From: Aquarana catesbeiana
Lineage: Eukaryota; Chordata; Amphibia; Anura; Ranidae
Assembly: GCF_042186555.1 (NCBI RefSeq)
Contig: NC_133326.1
Location: forward strand, 437,098,846 to 437,162,845
Length of the DNA stretch: 64,000 nucleotides
Reading direction: 5' to 3'
The notes below the pieces were generated by a model, which saw only the letters and a list, made by a program, of their open reading frames with translations, had not been told where the DNA came from and ran no database searches. Below, in pieces: positions 55,321 through 64,000 of the stretch (the stretch's first letter is position 1; every line of letters begins with the position of its first letter). The position numbers and the translations under genes were made by a program.

Positions 55321-58300
55321 CCGGCCAGTCTATCCACTTTGACCGCCAATGCAACTCAACCTCTCTCGTTGCAGCTCCAGGGAAGAACGATTCAAGTCAA
55401 CGCCATCATTGATTCTGGGGCATGTAGCTGCTTTATTGACTCTGCCTTTGCTACTCAACAAGTTCTTCCCCTAAAAGACAAGACTCACAAACATGTTTTT
55501 CTGGCCGATGGGTCCCACATCAGGTCGGGACAAGTCTCTCAAAAACCCTTCCTCTGTCTGCTACCTGTTTATCTCAGCATAAAGAAATCCTAACTTTGGA
55601 CGTTATCTCCTCTCCATTATTCCCGATCATTTTGGGCATGCCCTGGCTCCAGGCCCATAACCCCCACGTTAATTGGACTACCGGTGAAGTCAAGTTTTTG
55701 TCACCCTATTGCCAAAGACATTGTTTACCTGAACCCTCCAAATCTGCTACCACCTTACTTTGCATGGACGTTGACCAAGATCTGCTTCAAACCATACCAG
55801 AGGTCTACCGGGAGTTTGCGGATGTATTCAAAAAGGGAGCAGACTCCCTACCACCCCATCGTCCTTATGATTGCCCAATTGAGCTGCTTCCTGGGGCCGA
55901 GATTCCTTTCGGGCGCATCTTCCCGTTATCTGAAAAAGAGCAAGAAGCACTCAAGCAATACATTGGATGAGAATCTTAAAAAGGGCTTTATTCGACCTTC
56001 TACCTCCCCAGCTGGTGCTGGAATATTTTTCGTCTCCAAGAAAGATCAGACTCTTAGGCCATGTGTGGACCATCGGGAGTTAAATAAAATCACGGTTAAG
56101 AACCGCTATCCATTGCCTCTGATACCTGAATTATTCCAGAAATTGAGGTCTGCCAGCATCTTCACCAAGCTGGATTTAAGAGGAGCCTACAACCTGGTCC
56201 GCATCCAGGCTGGGGATGAATGGAAGACGGCTTTCCGGACCCGGTTTGGGCACTACGAGTACTTAGTCATGCCCTTCGGCCTATGCAATGCCCCTGCCAC
56301 ATTCCAGCATCTGGTCAATGACGTATTCAGAGACTTCCTGGACATCTTTGTAATCATCTACCTGGATGACATTTTAATTTTTTCCAGCTCACTTAATCAA
56401 ATCAACATCGGGAACATGTTCGCAGAGTCTTGGGCCGTCTTCGTTTGCACAGACTATATGCTAAAGCGGAGAAGTGCGAATTCGAACAAGAAGACATTCA
56501 GTTTTTGGGGTTAGTGATCTCCCCAGCTGGCATCAAGATGGACCCTCAGAAGGTGTCAGCCGTGCTAGATTGGCCAGCCCCTCTGGACAAGAAGGGCGTG
56601 CAGCGCTTCATTGGATTTGCACATTTCTATAGGAAATTCATTAAGGGATTTTCTGCCATCATTTCACCCATCACGCAGTTAACCAAGCAGAACTGTCGTT
56701 TTCACTGGAGCCCGGAGGCTCAGGAGGCCTTTGAGGAATTGAAAAGGCGCTTCACTTCAGCTCCGATCCGCAGCCACCCTGACCCATCTTTACCCTTCAT
56801 TCTGGAGGTTGATGCTTCCGAAGTGGCCGTGGGTGCAGTCATCTCTCAACGGCAGGGCAACAAGGACCTGATGCATCCCGTGGGATTCTTCTCTAGGAAA
56901 CTCTCGCCAGCAGAGCAGAATTATGACATGGGTGATTGGGAACTACTTGCTATCAAGACAGCATTGGGGGAGTGGAGGTATCTGTTAGAGGGCGCAGTTC
57001 ACTGGTTCTAATATATACCGATCACAAAAATCTAGAATACTTGAGATCTGCTAAGAGACTGAAACCCCGACAAGCTCGCTGGGCCTTATTCTTTACACGT
57101 TTCTGTTTCCACATCACTTACCGGCCAGGGACTAAGAACGTAAAACCAGATGCGCTATCACGCATGTTCGATAGGCCTAAAGACCTTTCCATACCTGACA
57201 CCATTCTGCCGGCAAATAATTTCTTACTTCTTCAGACGGATCTCCTGTCTTTGATCAGAGAAGCATCTCCAGAACCTTCAAGTCTCCAGGGAACCACCTT
57301 AACACCTCGAGAAGGATTATTGTGGAGAGGAAGTCAAATATTTGTACCAGAGAACGTCCGAGTCAAGGTGCTGACCTTGCTTCACGACCATCCACTTGCA
57401 GGACATTTTGGGGTGCGTAAGACCCTTGAACTCGTGCAACGCACGTTCTGGTGGCCTAATCTGAAAGAATTCTGCAGGAATGACGTCAGCTCTTGTCCTG
57501 TTTGCATCCAGAACAAAACCCCCAGGAACCGAGCCTGGGGACTTTTGAGGCCATTGCCCATACCAGATAGGCCCTGGAGGATGATAGCAATGGACTTTAT
57601 AGTTGAGCTACCATGCTCGGAAGGATGTTCGGCAATCTTTGTGGTCGTCGATCGTCTGTTTAAGATGGCCCATTTCGTGCCCTTAAAAGGGACGCCTTCT
57701 GCTGTAGAGATGGCCCGTGTCTTCATCAAAGAGATCGTCAGGCTGCACGGAATTCCTGCAAATATAGTATCTGATAGGGGGGTGCAGTTTACTTCATGCT
57801 TCTGGAAGGCCCTGTGTGAGATCTTGAAGATTGAACTAGCCCTGTCCTCAGCATACCATCCCCAAACTAACGGGCAAACAGAAAGGACAAATCAGACGTT
57901 GGAGCAATACATTAGGTGTTTTACATCTTTTGTACAAGATGACTAGGTGTCCCTGCTGCCCCTAGCGTAATTCACTTATAATAATGCCAGCCACTCTGCC
58001 ACTGGTCAGTCTCCTTTCTTTGCCAATTATGGTTTTCATGTATCTTTCTTACCTGATTTTCTTCCAGAATCCTCAGTTCCAGCGGTCCAGGACACACTAT
58101 AGTTTCTCAGTCGCAATAATCAGATGTTACAGGAAGCGGTATCCAAAGCACAGGCAGACAGTAAAAGGATCTTTGATCAAGAGAGAAGAGGAGACCTAAA
58201 CCTTCAGCTTGGTGATAAGGTATGGCTGTCTACCAATAACATTAAACTGACTTGTCCTTCTAAAAAGTTTGCTCCTAAGTTTATCAGGCCCTTCCCGGTG

Positions 58301-58660
58301 AAAAGGAATATTAATGAAGTTTCCTATGAACTATGTTTACCTGACTCACTTAAAATCCACCCTGTATTCCATGTGTCGCTATTGAAGCCTGCCGTGACCG
58401 ATCCTTTTCCTGATAGGGGCACCAGGGTCCCTGAACCTGTCTTGGTGGACGGAGATGAGGAATACGAGGTGGAGGCCATTCTTGATTGCAGGAAGAGACT
58501 GGGGCAAGTACAGTTTTTGATCAAATGGAAAGGGTATGGTCCAGAGAATAATTCATGGGAACCTGACAGCAATATCCACGCTAAACGTTTGATTCATGCC
58601 TTCTCTGCTCATCCTGAAAAGAAGAGTTGTCTGGGCATCCGGAGGCTGCCCGTTGAGAGG
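55321..58660 (+). pseudogene. Gypsy pol with chromodomain
   Basis: Protease IIDSGACSCFID (55405). RT from KGFIRPSTSPAGAG through TKLDLRGAYNLVRI and the catalytic IIYLDDILIF (about 56355). RNase H from VDASEVAVGAVISQ (56808) to YTDHKNLEYL (57015). Integrase HHCC region (57385-57510), then AMDFIVELP, SDRGVQFTS and NGQTERTNQ carrying the catalytic D, D and E. Chromodomain EEYEVEAILDCRKR with LIKWKGYGPENNSWEP (58460-58570). One-base shifts lie near 55545, 55967, 56400 and 57003, with nonsense codons at 57944 (TAG) and 57968 (TAA). Domain order and chromodomain place it among chromoviruses. Confidence 0.9.
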
Positions 58661-58666
58661 GGGCAA

Positions 58667-59386
58667 TGTCAGGGACGTGCCGGTGCCCGTCGGGCGAACA
58701 TGCATGCGCGCGTGCGCACGAGGGGCTTTTCCAGGGCAGTTCAGCTGAATTCCCCACCGGGGGCGCCGGCGCGCTCCCGCGCGCACTAGCGCTGTTTGGT
58801 GCCAAGGACCCTTTAAAAGGTTATCAGATGCTTTCATCAGGTGCTGTTCGTCTGCAGCTCTGCACCTGAGTTCCTGTATCCTGCCTGTTGTTATTATTTG
58901 CTATTGACCCGGCTACATCTGACTATTCTTCTGTCTCCATCCTGACCCGGCTTGCCTGACTCTGCTTATATCTTGTGACCCGTTGCCGAACCTCTGCCTG
59001 CCTGCCTGACCATTCTGTGATCATCCCTCCTGCCATATACCTGCCTGATCTCCTGCCAAACGGACTGTCTGACTCTGCTTTGCCTGTGTCCTGTGACTCT
59101 GTTCCAGTCTGCTCTTCCAGCTCCAGGTTCTGCTGCGGCCATATCTTCTACCTGTCTGCCTGCTACTAGCTTCTACCTGCCTGCTTGCTACCAGCTCCTA
59201 CTTGCCTGCATCCGCAGCTCAGCCATTCCGGAAGGACGTCTTCCCAGCTCCTGCGTCAGCCACCGCAAGGACCCACACCAGGCACTTCTACCCACTGTGC
59301 TCAAGAGACCACTCCAGTGGCTCCTGAACCAGCGCTTAGGAGAGGTCTTCTTCTACCAGTCGGGCTCAACTACCAGGTACCTAACA
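58667..59386 (+). repeat. 3' LTR of the Gypsy element
   Basis: 720 bp, TGTCAGGG...CTAACA, with the same TTTAAAAGG and GCTGTTCGT elements as the 5' LTR. Confidence 0.92.
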
Positions 59387-59573
59387 TACACACTCTGAAT
59401 TTCCGACAATGGATTTTGTTGTCGGAAAATTTGAGAACCAGCTCTCAAATTTTTGGTGTCGGTAATTCCGACAAAAAATGTCCAATGGAGCCTACACACG
59501 GTCAGAATTTCCGATAACAAGCTCCCATCGAACATTTGTTGTCGGAAATTCCGATCGTGTGTACGCGGCATTG

Positions 59574-59779
59574 GAATTCCAATACATTTAGACTTTTCAT
59601 AAGATTACAAACATGCTATGTCATATTTATATATAGACAATATATCCATGATTAATATATGATTATATGAATATATGATTAACAATAATTAATGAATATA
59701 TTTATATATATATGAATATTATTTAAAAAATATTTATAATATGAATATTATTTTTAAAAAATGTATATATATGTGTGTG

Positions 59780-59785
<6 letters not shown>
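59574..59785. other. AT-rich DNA outside the Harbinger
   Basis: ATATGATTA-type low-complexity sequence leading into the microsatellite. No coding. Confidence 0.6.

Positions 59786-59854
<69 letters not shown>
59786..59854. repeat. (AT)n microsatellite
   Basis: About 34 perfect AT dinucleotides. A short AT/AC stretch continues at 60281-60302 on the far side of the solo LTR. Confidence 0.97.
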
Positions 59855-59857
<3 letters not shown>

Positions 59858-60280
59858 ACAGGACACGCCGTGGCTGGGTCCTGGAAGGACGCTATGTTTC
59901 CCCTCTGTTTGGACTGTGCTCCCTTTAAGGGAACAAAAAAGGGTTAACTCACCTGTCAGAGGAAGTGGGTTTAAAACAAGACAGGAAGTTAGAGAGGGTG
60001 TGGAGGAGTGTAGAGGAGAATGTGGATGGTGGATGGTGTTTTTTGGTGTGCAGCAATAGTGAACAGCAGTGTCCTGCCTGGAAGCCTCTTGCTAGGGGAA
60101 TCTACCTGCAACAGAAACTAAGGACTGCTTAACTGCAATAGCAATTCTGGACTTTGCAAGTCGGTGAGACTGAAACCTTTTTCTTTTGTTTTGCTGCTGT
60201 AAAGCTATTTAAGTTCAATAAATCTCCTTTTGAGTGAAAAGCCTGTGTCCTGCGATCTAGCTGGTTCCCCAAACTTTACA
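59855..60280 (+). mobile_element. Solo LTR in the AT microsatellite
   Basis: 426 bp starting TGTACAGG and ending CTTTACA, so TG...CA with TGTA/TACA inverted ends, flanked by ATAT on both sides. It contains TTCAATAAATCTCC (60217), a polyadenylation signal in the right place for an LTR. No internal coding. Family not identified. Confidence 0.68.
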
Positions 60281-60714
60281 ATATATACATATATACACAC
60301 ACAGACCAAAATATGTGACATTGTTCAATTAAGTAAGCATATACTTACCCTATTGTAATGTAATAATAAGATAATGAGAATTTATGACTAATTTGTATAT
60401 TTGCAGTAAATAATACAATATGTTTCATATGGTCATTTGTGAATAAGCCCTATCTTGTTTCTCAATCCTGAAATAAAAATTAGGTCTATAAGCTCATAGT
60501 TACCTTATCTTGTTTATTTTACTAAGTGTCCAGACCCTTAATTTAGATCTAGGCTAATATGCAAGGAGCCCTAGAGTCTCTTACAAACCCCCAGTCCACA
60601 AGCATGAACTTAATTTAACCTCCTAAAAAATTTTTTTATACAAGATGGCTTCTGAGTTGTTCATAAAATATACGATATGTAGAGGCCTTGGGAATTAATT
60701 CTTTTTAACCCCAA
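60281..60714. other. Unassigned AT-rich DNA
   Basis: No recognisable coding or repeat structure apart from the AT/AC stretch at its start. Confidence 0.55.
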
Positions 60715-60847
60715 TAGTTCTGACAATGTGCCACTTTATGTTGTCTGCCACGTAAAATCCCAATAAAATACATTTACATTTTTGGTTGTAACATGACAAA
60801 ATGTGGAAAATTTTAAAAGGTATGAATACATTTTCAAAGCACTGTAT
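60715..60847. mobile_element. Tc1-like right end
   Basis: GTAAAATCCCAATAAAATAC, then ACATGACAAAATGTGGAAAA and a terminal TTTCAAAGCACTGTA. This is the 3' untranslated part and terminal repeat typical of vertebrate Tc1-like elements. No transposase accompanies it. Confidence 0.72.
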
Positions 60848-61342
60848 AAGAGGGGTATAATAAATTGTTCCCCACAAAAAGGAGGGGGGAGAGAAATTTT
60901 CAAAGCATGGCCTTGTTACTTACATGTCAGCTCAAGGGGTGGACCCAGCATCTAAAAGGGGAATTGTAAGGCACCAAGACAACTGTCTAACCCGGGGCTG
61001 TGGCAAGAATTAACTGCCCAGGCCAAGGGGGGCAGCCAAGGGGCAAACCAGGACATCAAAGTGCAATTCCGTGGAGTGTGAAGACACATATAGACCAGAC
61101 TGATCTAAAAGAGATATCGTGTATATCAGAAAATAATAGGAGTGTATAATTTTAAATATTTTTATTGGTGTCGAGTGATATGCCAAAAATCACTTCTGTG
61201 ACCAAAAGGTGAAATCAGGATGAGATTGTGTGAATAGGTGTGCAAATTGTAAAAGGAACAAGAGGTACAAGCCATGAACCAAGTAGCAGAACAGAATAAA
61301 ATACGTAATATAATAATATAACTAAAAAAAGTGGAAGAGGTT
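60848..61342. other. Unassigned DNA
   Basis: Mixed sequence with GGGGGGAGAGAAATTTT near 60885. No coding. Bases next to the following MITE continue on its far side, so the MITE interrupts an older repeat. Confidence 0.5.
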
Positions 61343-61345
61343 TAA

Positions 61346-61770
61346 TGCCCCGTACACACGATAGGATTTTCAGATGGAAAATGTTTGATAGGAGCTTGTT
61401 GTCGGAAATTCCGACCGTGTGTAGGCTCCATCGGACATTTTCCATCGGAATTTCCGTCACACAAAATTTGAGAGCTGGTTCTTAAATTTTCCGACAACAT
61501 AATCTGTTGTCGGAAATTCCAATCGTGTGTACACAATTCCGATGCACAAAGTTCCACTCATGCTCGGAATCAAGCAGAAGAGCAGCACTGGCTATTGAAC
61601 TTCATTTTTCTTGGCTTGTCATACGTGCTGTACGTCACTGCGTTCTTGACGTTCGGAATTTCCGACCAACTTTGTGTGACCGTGTGTATGCAAGACAAGT
61701 TTTAGCCAACATCCGTCTGAAAAAAAACATGGATTTTGTTGTCGGAAAATCCTATTGTGTGCAAAGGGCA
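61346..61770. mobile_element. Harbinger-type MITE
   Basis: 425 bp with left end TGCCCCGTACACACGATAGG and right end CTATTGTGTGCAAAGGGCA, flanked by TAA (61343-61345, 61771-61773). Interior GTTGTCGGAAATTCCGA and ACGTCACTGCGTTCTTGAC match the subterminal parts of the Harbinger copies in reverse orientation. Confidence 0.87.
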
Positions 61771-61773
61771 TAA

Positions 61774-62184
61774 GTACAGTGAGCATGGAAGTGGCCCCTC
61801 AAAATTTTTCCTGTAGTGATTACGTGTTCTTGAAAGTAATCCTGGTATTCCCACCAAGTAGAGAAAGGACATACAAAATGAAGTCCTGGCTGACCACCTC
61901 AGCTTTATACAACAGTGGCCACGAAACAGGTCACACCAATCCGCCCTCCAGGGTCAGATCAAAAGAATAACCCTGGCATCCCGACGCCAACAGAAGTCAC
62001 GGGTCAGGTGTGTAGGTATGGCGCCCATGCACAGCGTGACTCGATTCACCCCCCCCCCCACACACCCCAGATGTAAAACAGGGGGGGAGCTGAGGAGGAG
62101 ATGTCAAGCTGCAATGCAGCCCCAGGATACACAAGTCCAGCAAAACCCCCACCCCCTCCCTGGGCTAAATAATAAACAGGGAAC
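61774..62184. other. Unassigned DNA
   Basis: Contains a 10-base C run near 62050 and CACCCC tracts. No coding supported. Confidence 0.5.
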
Positions 62185-62440
62185 TTTCACCCCTTCCTGC
62201 CCAGACCGATTTTCAGCTTTCAGCGCTCTCACAATTTGAATGACAATGACACTCAGTCATGCTACACTGTACCCAAACAAAATTTGTATTATTTTTTTCA
62301 CACAAATAGAGCTTTTTGGTGGTATTTAATCACTACTGGGTTTTTTATTTTTTGTGATAAGTGAAAAAAAGGGACATTTTTTGAAGAAAAAAACACACTC
62401 TTTTTAGTTTCTATTATAAAATTCTGCAAATAAGTAATTG
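62185..62440. repeat. Anonymous interspersed repeat, second copy
   Basis: CCTGCCCAGACCGATTTTCA, GCTACACTGTACCCAAACAA and AAATAGAGCTTTTTGGTGGT parallel 17600-17760. Confidence 0.65.
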
Positions 62441-62518
62441 TTCTTCATACATTTGGGCCAACATTTATACTGCATACATATCTTTGATAAAAATAACCTA
62501 ATCTAGTGTATATTATTT

Positions 62519-62702
62519 AGCCTAGGTTCACACTGGCTACGGAAATGAAATCGTGCAAGACATCTGTGCAGGTTTCTGCACAGATGTCAATGCAGCGTCG
62601 CACCGATTGAGGCGCTACCATTGTTGGCAATTGCCGCTGATTTGGCATACGATTTGACATGTCAAATCACATTCCAAATCGCATCAATCTGAACCAGGGC
62701 TT
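62519..62702. mobile_element. Small MITE-like repeat
   Basis: Outer AGCCTAGGTTCACACTGG and the inverted CTGAACCAGGGCTT enclose a region rich in CAAATCG and its inverse. About 185 bp. The ends are degenerate and no target duplication is evident. Confidence 0.5.
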
Positions 62703-63300
62703 AGTCTGTGAAAGTTAGAGTCTACAAGCTATAGTACCAATCATTGAAAATTCATCACTGACTGCCTCATTTCTTGAGGCCCCGAAATGTCAGGACAGTA
62801 CAAATACCCATTCTTGGAAAGTAGACAGTCCAAGGTATTTAGTAAGAGGCATGGTGAGTTTTTTAAGTTGTAATTTTTTCCCCACAATTCTTGGAAAATT
62901 AAAAAATATTTTTTTTTTTCTTAACACAAAATTGTCATATTAACAAGTTATTTCTCACACACACCATAGGCATACTTGCAATTACACCCCAAAATACATT
63001 CTGCTACTCCTCCCAAGTATGGCGATACCACATGTGTGAGACATTTACACAGTCTGGCCACATCGACAGGCTCAACATCCAAGTAGCACCTCCAGACGTT
63101 CTAGGAGCATAAATTACACATATTATTTCCTGACTACCTATCACACTTTTGAAGGCCCTAGAGCACCAGGACAATGGACACACCCACAAAATTACCCCAT
63201 TTTGGAAAGCAAGCACCCCAACATATTTTTTTCCACAAGTTTTTGGTAAATGTGGGAAAATAAATGAAAACGGACTTTTTTTTACACAAAGTTGTCAATA
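62703..63300. repeat. Self-similar anonymous repeat
   Basis: Two diverged modules about 370 bp apart: GGCCCCGAAATGTCAGGACA...TTGGAAAGTAGACAGTCCAA, and GGCCCTAGAGCACCAGGACA...TTGGAAAGCAAGCACCCCAA. Each is followed by a poly-T stretch and ACACAAA(A/G)TTGTCA. No coding. Confidence 0.6.
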
Positions 63301-64000
63301 TATAGGATATGTGATAGACTAAAGACAATCAGCGCAAACTGTAAAATAAAAAGGAATGCAAGCTGAGTGCTATAAGGATTCAACAACCTAAATAACAAAC
63401 TATAAAACAATACTAGTGCAGCGCAAATATTAATAAGGAAAAGTCCTTGTGAACACACAAATAATCAATTCCTCTTGGCAAAGGGAGGCGGATCCTTTTC
63501 CATAAGGCACCAATAATCTCCACTTCAATCATAAGAATGCACTTACCGGAAAAGGTGGACCTCTTAATTACAAGAGGTCATGCGAGCATGGATTCCATAC
63601 GGACTGGATGGATGCTGTGCAGCCTTTCTGGATCTTTTCTGTGGTCACCAAAAGTCAGCTCTCCAAGGCAGAAGCACATAAATCTCCGGTATGATATAGC
63701 CTGCAGCAGTCCCAAAAATAAAGGAAAGCTTCTAAGTGTATTCCGTATAAAAAGATTTATTCAATATAAAATATGATATGTAGAAACTGCTGTATAACAA
63801 GCGCTGTACAGAGCAACTAAATGAGTAAGAATTACAAGCTAAAACAGTCTGTTCGCTTCCGAACAGCTGTGAGATGGCAGCGGGTGATGTCAGAAGCAAG
63901 GCTCCGCCCCCGTACGCGGCGTTACGTCCACAAGGAATTCAACAGCGAGGGTGGAGCTTCCTTGTCACCCTAGAAGCTAATATACACGCCGACTGTCAGC
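63301..64000. other. Repeat-like DNA running off the window
   Basis: AT-rich then GC-richer sequence with CCGCCCCCGTACGCGGCGTT near 63905. It resembles Penelope-type terminal sequence, but I cannot confirm this without the continuation. No coding supported. Confidence 0.35.

Larger units (their letters stand above)
53579..59386 (+). mobile_element. Ty3/Gypsy chromovirus with two LTRs
   Basis: 5.8-kb LTR retrotransposon inside the right end of Harbinger copy 2. LTRs 53579-54320 and 58667-59386 both start TGTC and end CTAACA, and are highly similar apart from two short indels. TACACAC occurs on both flanks (53572-53578, 59387-59393), so it includes the target duplication. Gag has a zinc knuckle. 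Pol has protease, RT, RNase H, integrase and a C-terminal chromodomain. A purine-rich GAGAGGGGGCAA precedes the 3' LTR. Frameshifts and stops make it inactive as sequenced. Confidence 0.93.
45493..59570 (+). mobile_element. Harbinger transposon copy 2, decayed and twice interrupted
   Basis: Left end TGCCGCGTGTACACGACCGG with TTA before it (45490-45492). Right end CGATCGTGTGTACGCGGCA, ending 59570 and followed by TTG (one mismatch to TTA). Gene order matches copy 1: transposase (+), Myb-like (-), MADF (+). It is split by a CR1 LINE (46251-47606) and a Ty3/Gypsy element (53579-59386). Without these insertions the element would be about 6.9 kb. Confidence 0.88.

Noticed and set aside
59775..60059. 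Open frame beginning with an Ile-Tyr repeat
   Set aside because: Its start is the AT microsatellite and the rest is inside a solo LTR.
34430..60847. Tc1 transposase at 34.4 kb and Tc1 right end at 60.7 kb as one split element
   Set aside because: The sequence in between includes independent single-copy-looking DNA and several complete insertions with their own targets, and the edges do not abut at matching bases.

Overview
This window reads as repeat-rich vertebrate intergenic DNA, most likely from a frog (Anura, perhaps a ranid). The basis is the element mix: Harbinger elements and their short non-autonomous relatives, 8-bp-target hAT elements, BEL/Pao, a chromodomain Ty3/Gypsy element, CR1, Tc1 and Penelope-like elements. 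The species call comes from general familiarity with such repeats and not from a search. I found no host protein-coding gene, tRNA, rRNA or CRISPR array. Every protein-like stretch I can identify belongs to a transposable element.

Layout. 1-15052: satellite territory. Three minisatellites (A, about 34 bp; B, 42 bp; C, 31 bp) are combined into a 2.5-kb macrosatellite present twice at very high identity (211-2714, 2715-5218). A 4.66-kb hAT-like element (3911-8570) sits inside array B and is itself filled with arrays C and A. Array B then continues, broken by a Harbinger MITE (9109-9543), a solo LTR (11411-12086) and a duplicated module near 13.9 and 14.9 kb. 15-29 kb: decayed BEL/Pao fragments on both strands, cut by hAT-type elements (15711-17112, 17929-18538, 26084-28811), a TTAA-flanked repeat and a Penelope reverse transcriptase scrap. 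29.2-34.4 kb: a three-level nest, with a Penelope-like element inside a Harbinger MITE inside a Tc1 transposon.

34867-43266: a nearly intact 8.4-kb Harbinger transposon with TAA target duplications and three genes: a DDE transposase (+), a Myb/SANT-like protein (-) and a MADF protein (+). The transposase and Myb genes converge on a shared inverted repeat. The Myb and MADF genes diverge from one short promoter region. 45493-59570: a second, degraded copy with the same three genes. It was split by a CR1 LINE (46251-47606) and later by a Ty3/Gypsy chromovirus (53579-59386) with two LTRs and a primer site that matches its own predicted RNA 5' end, the self-priming arrangement. 59.6-64 kb: an AT microsatellite holding a solo LTR, a Tc1 end, another Harbinger MITE and anonymous repeats.

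How the parts fit: the Harbinger transposase, Myb-like and MADF products would together be a transposition kit able to mobilise the four related MITEs in this window, which share its TGCC...GTACACACG ends and TWA-type targets. Most coding breaks in the Harbinger and Gypsy copies are single-base length changes in short mononucleotide runs, so some may be assembly errors.
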